Made by a program: the position numbers and the translations under genes. Under the pieces are notes generated by a model that saw only the letters and a program-made list of their open reading frames with translations, was not told the DNA's origin and searched no databases. From an uncultured Clostridium sp. (lineage in GTDB: Bacteria > Bacillota > Clostridia > Oscillospirales > Acutalibacteraceae), in the NCBI GenBank assembly GCA_902471875.1, contig CABRLN010000011.1, positions 1 to 61,086 on the forward strand: a stretch of DNA of 61,086 nt, in the 5' to 3' direction. Positions 16,446 to 25,760 of the stretch are shown piece after piece. Numbering within the stretch: the stretch's first letter is position 1; every line of letters begins with the position of its first letter.

Positions 16446-17273
16446 TTGGCAGAAAAAATTGAAAAAAAAAGACTTGATATTTTAGTTTACGAATCAGGCT
16501 ATGCCCAAAGCCGAGAAAAGGCAAAGGCTGTAATAATGGCAGGTCTTGTTTATGTAGATAATCAAAAAGCAGATAAACCGGGTGTGTCTTACCCTGTTAG
16601 CGCAAAGCTAGAGGTACGAGGCGGAGCTCAAAAATATGTTAGTCGGGGCGGTTTTAAGCTCGAAAAGGCAATGCAGTCTTTTCCTATAGATTTAAATAAT
16701 AAAATAACAATGGACATTGGTGCCTCAACCGGTGGTTTTACCGACTGTATGCTGCAAAATGGCGCTAAAAAGGTATATTCGATAGATGTTGGGTACGGTC
16801 AGATTGATTGGAAGCTGCGTAATGATGACCGTGTAATAAATTTGGAACGCACCAACATTAGGTATATTACAGAAGAACAAGTACCTGATAAAATAGACTT
16901 TTTTTCGGTAGATGTTTCTTTTATTTCTTTAAAATTGGTTTTACCGCCTGCAAGAAATTTAATGGCTGACAATGCTGAAGCCGTCTGTCTTATTAAACCG
17001 CAGTTTGAGGCAGGCAGAGAAAATGTAGGAAAAAAGGGAGTTGTGCGTGACCCACAGGTGCACCAGAATGTTGTCCAAAGCATTGTAGATTTTTGTCTTA
17101 ACAACGGATTTAATGTTTTAGGACTTGACTACTCGCCGATAAAAGGACCCGAAGGTAATATTGAATATTTAATTTATCTGCAAAAAACCAACGAACAGGG
17201 TATTTTGCAAACTACAGTTATACCTCAGCAGCTTGTAAATAATTCACACCTAGCCTTAGACAAAAAGGACTGA
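16446..17273 (+). CDS. tlyA: TlyA-family rRNA 2'-O-methyltransferase
   Basis: TlyA methylates the 2'-OH of cytidines in 16S/23S rRNA in mycobacteria; other members are called hemolysin-like for historical reasons. The 275-residue protein has an S4 RNA-binding domain (about 7-68, RLDILVYESGYAQSREKAK) and an FtsJ-like Rossmann methyltransferase domain with the SAM motif MDIGASTGGFTDCMLQNGA, SIDVGYGQIDWKLR, and IKPQFEAGRENVGKKGVVRD. The start codon is TTG, with AAAGGGG about 8 bases before it. Operon order dxs-tlyA-nadK-argR-recN is the standard clostridial/bacillar arrangement. The target nucleotides here are not known. Confidence 0.93.
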   Translation: MAEKIEKKRLDILVYESGYAQSREKAKAVIMAGLVYVDNQKADKPGVSYPVSAKLEVRGGAQKYVSRGGFKLEKAMQSFPIDLNNKITMDIGASTGGFTDCMLQNGAKKVYSIDVGYGQIDWKLRNDDRVINLERTNIRYITEEQVPDKIDFFSVDVSFISLKLVLPPARNLMADNAEAVCLIKPQFEAGRENVGKKGVVRDPQVHQNVVQSIVDFCLNNGFNVLGLDYSPIKGPEGNIEYLIYLQKTNEQGILQTTVIPQQLVNNSHLALDKKD

Positions 17274-17277
17274 TAAA

Positions 17278-18147
17278 ATGAAGATTGCAGTAATTACCAA
17301 CAACTTAAAAAATGATGCAGTAAAGTTTCAGCCAAAGGTAATAGAAAAGCTTATAAGCATTGGTATTACTCCTGTTATGCTTAATAATGCTAAAATTACT
17401 GAAACTAAATTCGTAAATAAAATTGAATATTACGGCTCTCATAGTGAAGTGGTAAAAAATTGCGATATTTTAATTACTATAGGCGGTGACGGCACAATAA
17501 TACATATGGCACGTCACGCAGCAGAGTACAATAAGCCGCTGTTAGGCATTAATTTCGGCAGAGTTGGTTTTGTCGCTACCCTAGAACCAAATCAGCTTGA
17601 TTCTCTTTCAAATTTGCTTACAGGTAAATATTTTACTGAGCAAAGAATGTTGTTAAAGGTAACTGTTGAAACGCATGACAAAACCGATGTGCTTTATGCA
17701 ATAAATGATGCTGTAATTTCCAGAGGCTCTATGTCAAGAATGATGGATTTATCTGTTTCGGTAAATGGCAAAAGAACCTGTCAGTATAGAGCTGACGGTA
17801 TAATATTTTCAACCCCAACAGGCTCTACAGCATATTCGTTGTCAGCAGGAGGACCTGTTATTTGTCCTGATATGGAGTGTATTTTACTAACCCCAATTTG
17901 CCCTCACAGTTTGTTTTCACGTTCTGTTATTTTTAAGCATACTGACAAGCTGACAGCACATGCACTAACTGGTGAAGGCTCTGATTCAGAAGCGTTTTTA
18001 ACTGTTGACGGTCAGTATTATTTATCACTTAATAAAGAAACAAGGGTAACTGTAGAAAAGTATGAAAAATCATTTACCTTAATATCTATGAAACCACAAA
18101 ACTTTTATACTGTTCTTAACAATAAGCTCAATGAACGCGGCGTATAA
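17278..18147 (+). CDS. nadK: NAD kinase
   Basis: Phosphorylates NAD to NADP with ATP or polyphosphate. The 289-residue protein carries the diagnostic ITIGGDGTIIHMAR (GGDG motif), the FGRVGFVATLEP loop, the NE/D-type motif INDAVISRG, YRADGIIFSTPTGSTAYSLS and the glycine-rich AGGPVICPDM. It follows tlyA with 4 bases between them. Length matches the family. In the same cluster as argR and recN in nearly all Clostridia, which supports the call. Confidence 0.96.
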   Translation: MKIAVITNNLKNDAVKFQPKVIEKLISIGITPVMLNNAKITETKFVNKIEYYGSHSEVVKNCDILITIGGDGTIIHMARHAAEYNKPLLGINFGRVGFVATLEPNQLDSLSNLLTGKYFTEQRMLLKVTVETHDKTDVLYAINDAVISRGSMSRMMDLSVSVNGKRTCQYRADGIIFSTPTGSTAYSLSAGGPVICPDMECILLTPICPHSLFSRSVIFKHTDKLTAHALTGEGSDSEAFLTVDGQYYLSLNKETRVTVEKYEKSFTLISMKPQNFYTVLNNKLNERGV

Positions 18148-18162
18148 AGGAGGGGCAGCTTT

Positions 18163-18609
18163 ATGAAATCACGCAGACACGCAGCTTTACTTGAAATTAT
18201 ACAGGAATATGATATTGACACCCAAGAGGAGCTTATTGAAAGACTGAGTGAAAGAGGTTTTACAGTTACTCAGGCTACAATTTCAAGAGATATTAAAGAG
18301 CTCAAGCTTGTAAAAACTCCTGTTGGTAACGGTAAATATAAATACACAACAGGTAATAAAGCAGGTATGGATGCTTTATCTAACTTTAACAATCTCTTTA
18401 AGACAGCGGTAATAAGTGTTGATTTTGCTCAGAATATGATAGTCCTTAAAACAACAAGCGGTATGGCACAGGGTGTGTGTGCCGCCCTTGATTCAATAGA
18501 ATGGGACGGTATGCTTGGCTCAATAGCGGGTGATGATACTATTTTTATAGTAACTTCCTCCGGCAGCAAGGCAGCGTCGTTAACATCAGAATTAAAGAAA
18601 AATATGTAA
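18163..18609 (+). CDS. argR: arginine repressor ArgR
   Basis: A hexameric, arginine-responsive transcriptional regulator of arginine biosynthesis and catabolism (AhrC in Bacillus). The 148-residue protein has the N-terminal winged helix (RRHAALLEIIQEYDIDTQEE, FTVTQATISRDIKELKLVK) and a C-terminal oligomerisation domain with GMAQGVCAALDSIEWDGMLG and IAGDDTIFIV, where the Gly-Asp-Asp motif binds arginine. AGGAGGGGC precedes the ATG. It is followed within 12 bases by recN, as in Bacillus. Confidence 0.96.
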   Translation: MKSRRHAALLEIIQEYDIDTQEELIERLSERGFTVTQATISRDIKELKLVKTPVGNGKYKYTTGNKAGMDALSNFNNLFKTAVISVDFAQNMIVLKTTSGMAQGVCAALDSIEWDGMLGSIAGDDTIFIVTSSGSKAASLTSELKKNM

Positions 18610-18621
18610 AAGGTGAGTTTT

Positions 18622-20298
18622 ATGCTTAATTCATTGTACATAGAAAATATTGCTGTAATTGAAAAAACAAATATAGACTTTACCAAGGGCTTTAATGTTT
18701 TAACAGGTGAAACAGGTGCAGGTAAATCAATCATAATAGGTTCTATCAACGCACTGTTAGGCGGAAGAATATCAAAGGATATGATACGCTTTGGTGCTGA
18801 CACGGCTTTTGTCAGCGGCAGCTTTACCGTTACAAATAATGTTGTGTATGATTTGCTTAATAAATACGGATTCGACTGTGAAGATGACGAAGAGCTTATT
18901 TTGCAGCGTAAGCTTACGTCAAGCGGTAAAAGCTCTTGCAGAATAAATGGCAGACCTGCAACTTTGGCAATACTAAAAGAAATTACTGCCCACTTGGTAA
19001 ATGTTCACGGTCAGCATGAAAGCTATAACCTTATGTCACCTGAAAAGCATATTACATATATAGATAGTATTGGTGACCTTGACAGCATAAAAAAAGAGTA
19101 CAGAGAGAATTTAGCGATTTTAAGGGAGTGTAAACGTAAACTTAATAATGCCCAAACTGATGATTCTCAGCGTGAGCGTCAAATTGACCTTTTACGTTAT
19201 CAAATAAACGAAATTGAAGATATTGACCCGAAAGAGGGTGAATACGAACAGCTTACCGAAGAGCGCAACAAAGCCTTAAATGCACAAGATATTATTAAAA
19301 ATATTTCGGTGGCTGCTGCCATTCTTTCAGGAGGCGAAGATGGTAGCGGGTGCATATCTTTATTAAAAGAATGCAATGACTATATTAGTGAAATTTCTGA
19401 ATATATGCCACAGTCCGAAAATATAAGCAAGCGTATTTCAAATGTGTACTATGAATTGCAGGATTGCGAAGAGGAGCTGTCCTCATTGCTTGACACGGTT
19501 GACACCAACCCTTACCGACTCGAAGAAATTGAAGAGCGTTTGGATTTGCTGTATAAGCTATCAAAAAAGTATGGCAGTACCACCGAAGAAATTTTGCAGT
19601 TTTGCGAAAATGCAAAAAATGAGCTTGCACAGTTAGAAGACTATGAATTTAATTTGGAACATCTGCAAAAAGAATACAATAAATATTTTCAGTCTACAAA
19701 GGCTCTTGCACTTCAGCTTTCTGCAAAAAGAAAAGAAATTTCCAATGAATTTATGTCAAGGGTAAAAGAAGAAATGACATATCTTGATATGCCTAATGTA
19801 AACTTAAAGGTAAATATTGAACGTTGTCCCCTTAACGAAAACGGTTGTGATAAACTGGAATTTTTAATTTCGGCAAATCCCGGTGAAGAACCAAAGTCTG
19901 TTTCTAAAATAGCTTCAGGCGGTGAGCTTTCACGTATGATGTTAGCTATAACAAATGTTATAGCCGCAAATAATATAGTAGCAACAATGATATTTGACGA
20001 GGTTGACACAGGTATAAGCGGCAGTGCCTCACAAAAGGTTGGCTACAAGCTTAAAGCTCTTTCTGCAGCAAGGCAGGTTATTTGTATAACCCATCAGGCG
20101 CAAATTGCGGCTTTGGCAGACACCCACTTTCTTATTAAGAAAAACGTTGAAAATAATCGTACCTTCACACAGGTTACTCCTCTTAACTTTAAGCAGCGTA
20201 CCCATGAGCTTGCACGTATAATAGGAGGAGTGTCAATTACAGAGCTTACCTTAAAACATGCAGAAGAAATGCTTATAAAGGCAGAGCAAAGTAATTAA
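18622..20298 (+). CDS. recN: DNA repair protein RecN
   Basis: An SMC-like ATPase that acts early in double-strand-break repair. The 558-residue protein opens with LNSLYIENIAVIEKTNIDF and the Walker A GETGAGKSIIIG. A central coiled coil follows (about 155-365), then the ABC signature SGGELSRMMLA, Walker B TMIFDEVDTGISG, and CITHQAQIAALAD with the switch histidine. The ATG at 18622 is chosen over the in-frame GTG at 18613 because AAAAGGTGAG overlaps the GTG and is well spaced from the ATG. Full length for the family. Confidence 0.96.
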   Translation: MLNSLYIENIAVIEKTNIDFTKGFNVLTGETGAGKSIIIGSINALLGGRISKDMIRFGADTAFVSGSFTVTNNVVYDLLNKYGFDCEDDEELILQRKLTSSGKSSCRINGRPATLAILKEITAHLVNVHGQHESYNLMSPEKHITYIDSIGDLDSIKKEYRENLAILRECKRKLNNAQTDDSQRERQIDLLRYQINEIEDIDPKEGEYEQLTEERNKALNAQDIIKNISVAAAILSGGEDGSGCISLLKECNDYISEISEYMPQSENISKRISNVYYELQDCEEELSSLLDTVDTNPYRLEEIEERLDLLYKLSKKYGSTTEEILQFCENAKNELAQLEDYEFNLEHLQKEYNKYFQSTKALALQLSAKRKEISNEFMSRVKEEMTYLDMPNVNLKVNIERCPLNENGCDKLEFLISANPGEEPKSVSKIASGGELSRMMLAITNVIAANNIVATMIFDEVDTGISGSASQKVGYKLKALSAARQVICITHQAQIAALADTHFLIKKNVENNRTFTQVTPLNFKQRTHELARIIGGVSITELTLKHAEEMLIKAEQSN

Positions 20299-20384
20299 AT
20301 CAGACTTAACTGGTGTATACAAAGATTTTAAATCCGCAATTTTTATAGGTAAATTTATAAATACATTTTTAAGTAGGTAATTTT

Positions 20385-22436
20385 ATGAAGTATTGGAAAC
20401 CTGAACAACTTAATAAAGAACAGGTTAAGAACATAATTTCAGAATTTGGAATACCGTCTATTGTAGCTATGTTGCTTTCAATAAGAGGAATAAATAAATA
20501 TGAGGATATTAACAGCTTTTTGTACGAAAACGAAGAGCTTGACGACCCGTTTTTGCTTATTGATATGGACAAGGCGACAGAACGAATTTTTAAAGCCCTG
20601 CAGAACAATGAAAGAATTTGTGTTTACGGCGACTATGATGCAGATGGTGTAACCTCTACCGCATTGCTTTATGATTATCTTAATTCACTTGGTGCCAATG
20701 TTACCTATTATATCCCTTCAAGAGAGTCAGAAGGCTATGGTATGAACAATAGTGCAGTTGATAAAATATATGCTGATAAAGTAAAGCTTATAATAACTGT
20801 TGATAATGGTGTTTCTGCAATTGAACAAATTGACTATGCATCATCTTTAGGTATAGACACAGTGGTAACTGACCACCATACGCCGCCTGCAACGCTGCCA
20901 AATGCAGTTGCTGTGGTAAATCCTCACCGTGAGGACTGTATGTCAGAATTTAAGCATCTTTCAGGTGTCGGTGTAGTTTTTAAGCTTATTATGGCTCTTG
21001 AAGACGAACATCTTGATATAGCCTTATTACTTGAAAAATATTCTGATATTACTTCATTGGGTACAATAGGCGATATAGTTTCACTGACAGGTGAAAACAG
21101 AATAATTGTCAAAAACGGACTTAAAAATATTAAAGCTTTAAATCGAACCGGTATAAATGCACTTCTTGACAGTGCGGGTATAAAAGGTAATAATAAACTT
21201 ACAGCAGGCAAAGTATCTTTTACATTAATTCCACGTATAAACGCTTGCGGCAGGCTGGCGCTTTCAGAAAAATCTGTTGAATTGCTTTTAACCAAGGACG
21301 AAATTATTGCCACGGAAATAGCCGCACAGCTTTCAGAGGATAATAAAAACAGACAAGAAATTGAAAAGTCTATTCTTGAAGAAGTGCTTGACTATATTGA
21401 AGAAAATCCACATTTAAAATACAAACGAATTATGGTAATAAGCGGCAATGGCTGGCACCAAGGGGTTATCGGCATAGTTGCTTCAAGAGTAAAGGATATT
21501 TACGGCAAACCGGTAATAATAATTACAACAGACGGTGACATTGCAAAGGGGAGTGGCAGGAGCATTGAAGGATTTTCTTTAATAGACGCAATAACCTCGT
21601 GTAAAGATTTACTTACTCATTTTGGCGGTCACCCTATGGCTGTAGGTTTAAGTATTAATTCTTCTGATATTGAAGAATTTTCAATCAGGCTTAACCAGTA
21701 TGCCAAGCAAATTGGTGACATGCCCTTGCAGACCTTGAAAATCGACTGCAAGCTAAACCCTAAATTTCTTAATACAGAGCTTGCTAAAAGCGTTGCTATG
21801 CTTGAGCCATTTGGTGCAGGCAACCCGACGCCTGTTTTTGGTTTATACAATATGTGTTTAAAAGCAGTTACTCCTGTAGGCGGTGGTAATCACTTGCGCC
21901 TTACCATTCAGCGCAGCGATACAACGCTGAATGCAATGCTGTTTTTTACAACAGCAAAACAATTTCCGTACCAGGTGGGTGAAATACTTGATTTGGCAGT
22001 AACTGTAGATGTAAGTGAATATAACAATAAACAATCACTAAGTGTAATTATAAAAGAAATAAAAGCGGATAATGCCGACACACAGCTTATGCTAAAGCAT
22101 AATCAGCTTTATGAAAGATTAATGGATCTTGACGTTCTTACACCTGAAGAGGCAAAGGTGCTTTTACCTTCAAGAGAGGATTTTGCATTAGTCTTTAAAT
22201 TTTTACGCAGAGAAAAAGTTTGGCAATATCCGACTGATATAATATGTACCAGACTAAACAACGGTCGTATTAATTATGGCAGGCTGCAGGTAATATTAAC
22301 TGCAATGCATCAGCTTGCACTTATTGATTACAGCCAAAACAGAGGAAAAACAAATATCACATTGCTCCCAACTCAGGGTAAAGCAGATCTTAACAGTGCA
22401 AAAATTATGCGGCAGTTGGTAAGTTACATAAAATAA
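20385..22436 (+). CDS. recJ: single-stranded-DNA-specific exonuclease RecJ
   Basis: A 5'-3' exonuclease acting in recombination and mismatch repair. The 683-residue protein has the DHH catalytic core: YGDYDADGVTSTALLYDYL (motif I), VDNGVS, TDHHTPPATLP (motif III), INACGRL, and the DHHA1 domain with GWHQGVIGIVASR and FGGHPMAVGLS. An OB-fold follows (about 455-560), then a C-terminal extension of some 110 residues resembling a winged helix (RRE-K-WQYPTDIICTRLNN region). The extension is absent from E. coli RecJ but present in longer Firmicutes forms. AGTAGG precedes the ATG. The 86-bp gap after recN shows no terminator. Confidence 0.95.
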   Translation: MKYWKPEQLNKEQVKNIISEFGIPSIVAMLLSIRGINKYEDINSFLYENEELDDPFLLIDMDKATERIFKALQNNERICVYGDYDADGVTSTALLYDYLNSLGANVTYYIPSRESEGYGMNNSAVDKIYADKVKLIITVDNGVSAIEQIDYASSLGIDTVVTDHHTPPATLPNAVAVVNPHREDCMSEFKHLSGVGVVFKLIMALEDEHLDIALLLEKYSDITSLGTIGDIVSLTGENRIIVKNGLKNIKALNRTGINALLDSAGIKGNNKLTAGKVSFTLIPRINACGRLALSEKSVELLLTKDEIIATEIAAQLSEDNKNRQEIEKSILEEVLDYIEENPHLKYKRIMVISGNGWHQGVIGIVASRVKDIYGKPVIIITTDGDIAKGSGRSIEGFSLIDAITSCKDLLTHFGGHPMAVGLSINSSDIEEFSIRLNQYAKQIGDMPLQTLKIDCKLNPKFLNTELAKSVAMLEPFGAGNPTPVFGLYNMCLKAVTPVGGGNHLRLTIQRSDTTLNAMLFFTTAKQFPYQVGEILDLAVTVDVSEYNNKQSLSVIIKEIKADNADTQLMLKHNQLYERLMDLDVLTPEEAKVLLPSREDFALVFKFLRREKVWQYPTDIICTRLNNGRINYGRLQVILTAMHQLALIDYSQNRGKTNITLLPTQGKADLNSAKIMRQLVSYIK

Positions 22437-22469
22437 AACTGTTATGTAATTCTAAAAGGGGGAATTAAA

Positions 22470-24653
22470 ATGTCAGAGGTAATGGTTCATTATCAAGATT
22501 ATGAAGAGCTTAAAAGAATGATAAGAGAAAGCGGCAAGGAGTATGACACAGAGTTAATTGAAAAGGCGTATAACCTTGCCTGCGAAGCACACGGTGACCA
22601 ACGCCGTGTGTCAGGCGTGCCTTACATTTTACATCCAACCTCTGTAGCGTGTATTCTTGTTGATTTGGGTATGGATACCGAATCTGTTGTAGCTGCTTTG
22701 CTGCACGATGTTGTTGAGGATACGGAAGTAACCCTTGAAGAAATTATAAAAGTTTTTGGCAGAGAAATTGCCCATTTAATCGACGGTGTCACAAAGCTTA
22801 AAAAAATTCCTTATTCTAACCGTGAGGTACAGCAGGCAGAGAATATAAGAAAAATGCTTATTGCAATGTCCGACGATATTCGTGTAATAATTATAAAACT
22901 GGCAGACCGCTTGCACAATATGCGTACAATTGAATGTATGAGAGAGCAAAAAAGGCGTGATAAGGCTCTGGAAAATATGGAGGTTTATGCACCTATTGCA
23001 CACCGTTTAGGTATTCGTACCGTAAAAGAAGAAATGGAAGACCTTTCTTTGCGCTACCTTGACCCTGTAGGATATAAAGAAATTGAAGATGCTCTTGCTT
23101 TTTCCGAATCGGACAGAAAGAAGTTTATAGATAATATAAAGGCTGAAATCAACGAAAAAGCAAAATCTATAGTAGGCGATGTTTATATTGAGGGCAGGGT
23201 AAAAAGTATTAACGGAATTTACCGCAAAACCTTTATGAAGGGAAAAACCTTAGAGCAAATTTATGATATTTTTGCAGTAAGAGTTATTGTAAATACAGTA
23301 AGCGACTGCTACAACATTCTTGGCATTGTACACGACGTTTACAAGCCACTGCCAAATAGATTTAAAGATTATATTTCCACACCAAAGCCTAATATGTACC
23401 AGTCACTACATACAACAGTGCTGGGCAAAGAGGGAGTTCCTTTCGAGGTTCAAATAAGAACGTGGGAAATGCACCATACAGCTGAATACGGTATTGCAGC
23501 CCACTGGAAATATAAGCTTGGCATTAATAAAAAAGACTCTATAGGTGACAAGGTCAGCTGGATACGGCAAATGCTTGAAAATCAATCAGATGACGAAACA
23601 GATATTTTACGTAACATAAAAACTGACCTTGCCCCTGAAGAGGTATTTATATTTACCCCAAAGGGAGACGTTCTAAGCCTTCCTACAGGTGCAACTGTAA
23701 TAGACGTTGCCTATGCTATTCATTCGGCAGTTGGCAACAGAATGGTAGGAGCAAAGGTCGATGGCAGAATTACACCTATTGACTATGTTATTCATACGGG
23801 CGAAATTGTAGAAATTATAACAAGTAAAGAAACAGCAGGACCAAAGCGTGACTGGCTTGCAAAGGTAAAAACAAGCGAAGCCAGAAGCAAAATTAAATCG
23901 TGGTTTAAAAAAGAATGCCGTGAGGAAAATATTGAACGTGGCAAAGCTGAAATTGATAAAGAATTTAAGCACAACGGTATTATTCTTACTGAAGACGAAC
24001 GTGCAGAGTTCTTTTATGAAATTTTAAAGAAACAATTTACCAGTATTGACGATTTTTATGCCTCTATCGGCTACGGCGGTTTGCTTATTTGGAAGCTTGT
24101 ACCGCGAATGAAGGAGCTGTACAATAAGAAATATAAAATACAAGAAACTGTTGAGCAGCTTCCTGTAATAGAAACAAAACCTGCAAAAATAAAGTCAAGC
24201 AATGGTGTAATTATTGAAGGTGTAGATGATATGCTTGTAAATCTTGCCCGTTGCTGTAACCCAATGCGCGGTGACAAAATTATCGGATACATTACCCGAG
24301 GCAACGGTGTTTCAATTCATAAATGCTCATGCAAAAATGTACCTGCTGACCGTGAAAATACCGAAAATGCCGCTCGTTGGGTAGATGCTCGTTGGGATGA
24401 CGAAGTTTCAAAGTCAGAGTCTTACCAGACTACTATTGAAGTAGTTGCAGTTGACCGCACAGGCTTGCTAGCAGATATTACCAATGTTTTAAGTTCTCTT
24501 CATATATATATTCACTCAATGAATTCAACAGAAAGTAAAAACGGTATAGCAAGCATACGCCTTTCTATTACTGTTAATAATATGGAGCATTTAAAGGGAA
24601 TTGTTGCAAAGCTTTCTAACCTTAGTGGTGTTCAGGCAGTTTCAAGACTTTAA
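22470..24653 (+). CDS. relA: bifunctional (p)ppGpp synthetase/hydrolase (RelA/SpoT)
   Basis: Makes and degrades the stringent-response alarmone. In order, the 727-residue protein has an HD hydrolase domain (about 25-190; HGDQRRVSGVPYILHPTSVA, LLHDVVEDT, so hydrolase residues are present), a synthetase domain (about 235-350; IYDIFAVRVIV, YISTPKPNMYQSLHTTV), a TGS domain (about 390-450; VFIFTPKGDVLSLPTGATV), a zinc-finger-like helical part (NLARCCNPMRGD, HKCSC) and an ACT domain at the end. Both activities look intact. It follows recJ by 33 bases, with a good AAAAGGGGG ribosome site, and precedes dtd as in Bacillus. Confidence 0.97.
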   Translation: MSEVMVHYQDYEELKRMIRESGKEYDTELIEKAYNLACEAHGDQRRVSGVPYILHPTSVACILVDLGMDTESVVAALLHDVVEDTEVTLEEIIKVFGREIAHLIDGVTKLKKIPYSNREVQQAENIRKMLIAMSDDIRVIIIKLADRLHNMRTIECMREQKRRDKALENMEVYAPIAHRLGIRTVKEEMEDLSLRYLDPVGYKEIEDALAFSESDRKKFIDNIKAEINEKAKSIVGDVYIEGRVKSINGIYRKTFMKGKTLEQIYDIFAVRVIVNTVSDCYNILGIVHDVYKPLPNRFKDYISTPKPNMYQSLHTTVLGKEGVPFEVQIRTWEMHHTAEYGIAAHWKYKLGINKKDSIGDKVSWIRQMLENQSDDETDILRNIKTDLAPEEVFIFTPKGDVLSLPTGATVIDVAYAIHSAVGNRMVGAKVDGRITPIDYVIHTGEIVEIITSKETAGPKRDWLAKVKTSEARSKIKSWFKKECREENIERGKAEIDKEFKHNGIILTEDERAEFFYEILKKQFTSIDDFYASIGYGGLLIWKLVPRMKELYNKKYKIQETVEQLPVIETKPAKIKSSNGVIIEGVDDMLVNLARCCNPMRGDKIIGYITRGNGVSIHKCSCKNVPADRENTENAARWVDARWDDEVSKSESYQTTIEVVAVDRTGLLADITNVLSSLHIYIHSMNSTESKNGIASIRLSITVNNMEHLKGIVAKLSNLSGVQAVSRL

Positions 24654-24664
24654 GAGGTGTGAAT

Positions 24665-25123
24665 ATGAAATCTGTAGTACAAAGGGTAAGCTATGCTAAC
24701 GTAAAAGTTAATGGCGACGTAGTTGGAAAAATAGAAAAAGGCTTTTTAATTTTTGTAGGTGTAGAGCCTGAGGATGACAAAATTGAGGCTGATTTACTGG
24801 TAAATAAAATAGCAAATCTTAGAATTTTTTGTGACGAAAATGACAAAATGAATTTATCGCTGCTTGATATTAACGGTGAAGCACTGGTAATTTCTAATTT
24901 TACACTTTGTGGTGACTGTCGTAAGGGAAGACGACCGTATTTTGGAGATGCTGCTGTACCAAGCATTGCAGAACCTTTATATGAATATTTTTGTGCTAAG
25001 CTGCAAAGCTGTGGTGTTAAAAAAGTAGATAAAGGAACTTTTGGTGCAGATATGAAGGTTGAGCTGTTAAACGATGGACCTGTGACAATTATAATAAATT
25101 CAAAGGAGCTGCCCCGTAAATGA
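24665..25123 (+). CDS. dtd: D-aminoacyl-tRNA deacylase
   Basis: Removes D-amino acids mistakenly attached to tRNA. The 152-residue protein has MKSVVQRVSYANVKVNGDVVG at the start, the active-site strand ISNFTLCGDCRKGRRPYF (the family consensus begins SQFTL; here Gln is Asn) and the NDGPVTI cross-subunit loop (Gly-Pro motif). The ATG at 24665 is preferred over a GTG at 24659, which overlaps the GAGGTG ribosome site. It overlaps the next gene by 4 bases (ATGA). The relA-dtd pairing is the usual Firmicutes order. Confidence 0.95.
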   Translation: MKSVVQRVSYANVKVNGDVVGKIEKGFLIFVGVEPEDDKIEADLLVNKIANLRIFCDENDKMNLSLLDINGEALVISNFTLCGDCRKGRRPYFGDAAVPSIAEPLYEYFCAKLQSCGVKKVDKGTFGADMKVELLNDGPVTIIINSKELPRK

Positions 25124-25752
25124 TAAGAATTCAAAGTATTCCTGTAGGTGCTTTGCAGGTTAACTGTTATATTGTTAAGGATGTTGACACAGGGCTTATA
25201 GCAGTTATTGACCCCGGTGCGAAGACAACAGCACTTGAAAATCTAATTAATACACAGAAAAATAATATAAAATATATCCTGCTCACTCATGGTCATTTTG
25301 ACCACATAGGCTATGCCAAAGAATTAAAAGATAAAACTAATGCACAGCTTGTTATAAGCAAGGCTGACCAGCCTTTACTGTCTGATGATAATTTGAATTT
25401 ATCACTGCCTTTCATGGGGATTACCGTGCCTAAGGCTGAGGCAGACATTACCACTGTTGACAATGACACTATTATGCTTGGCAATAGTAAAATAACCTTT
25501 ATTCTCACACCGGGGCATACCAAAGGCAGCGGTTGTTATATAATTGATGATTGTATTTTTACAGGTGATACTCTTATGAAGCTTTCAATGGGCAGAACAG
25601 ACTTTCCTACAAGCAGTGATAAAGAAATGATGTCATCTCTTGCAAGAATTGCCCAAATGACAGGTGAGTATAAAATTTATCCCGGACATGGTGAATTTTC
25701 TACCTTATCCTACGAAAAGAATTGCAATCCATATATGAAGTCGGTAATATAA
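25120..25752 (+). CDS. metallo-beta-lactamase-fold hydrolase (glyoxalase II-like)
   Basis: A 210-residue zinc hydrolase of the YqgX/GloB-like group. The binuclear metal motif is THGHFDHIGY, later ligands lie in LTPGHTKGSGCYI and FTGDTL, and the last histidine is in YPGHGEFS. Substrates in this group are thioesters of small acids; the exact one is unknown. It overlaps dtd by 4 bases and is followed 8 bases later by hemZ. The relA-dtd-hydrolase-hemZ order is common in Clostridia. Confidence 0.9.
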   Translation: MIRIQSIPVGALQVNCYIVKDVDTGLIAVIDPGAKTTALENLINTQKNNIKYILLTHGHFDHIGYAKELKDKTNAQLVISKADQPLLSDDNLNLSLPFMGITVPKAEADITTVDNDTIMLGNSKITFILTPGHTKGSGCYIIDDCIFTGDTLMKLSMGRTDFPTSSDKEMMSSLARIAQMTGEYKIYPGHGEFSTLSYEKNCNPYMKSVI

Positions 25753-25760
25753 GGTGATTT

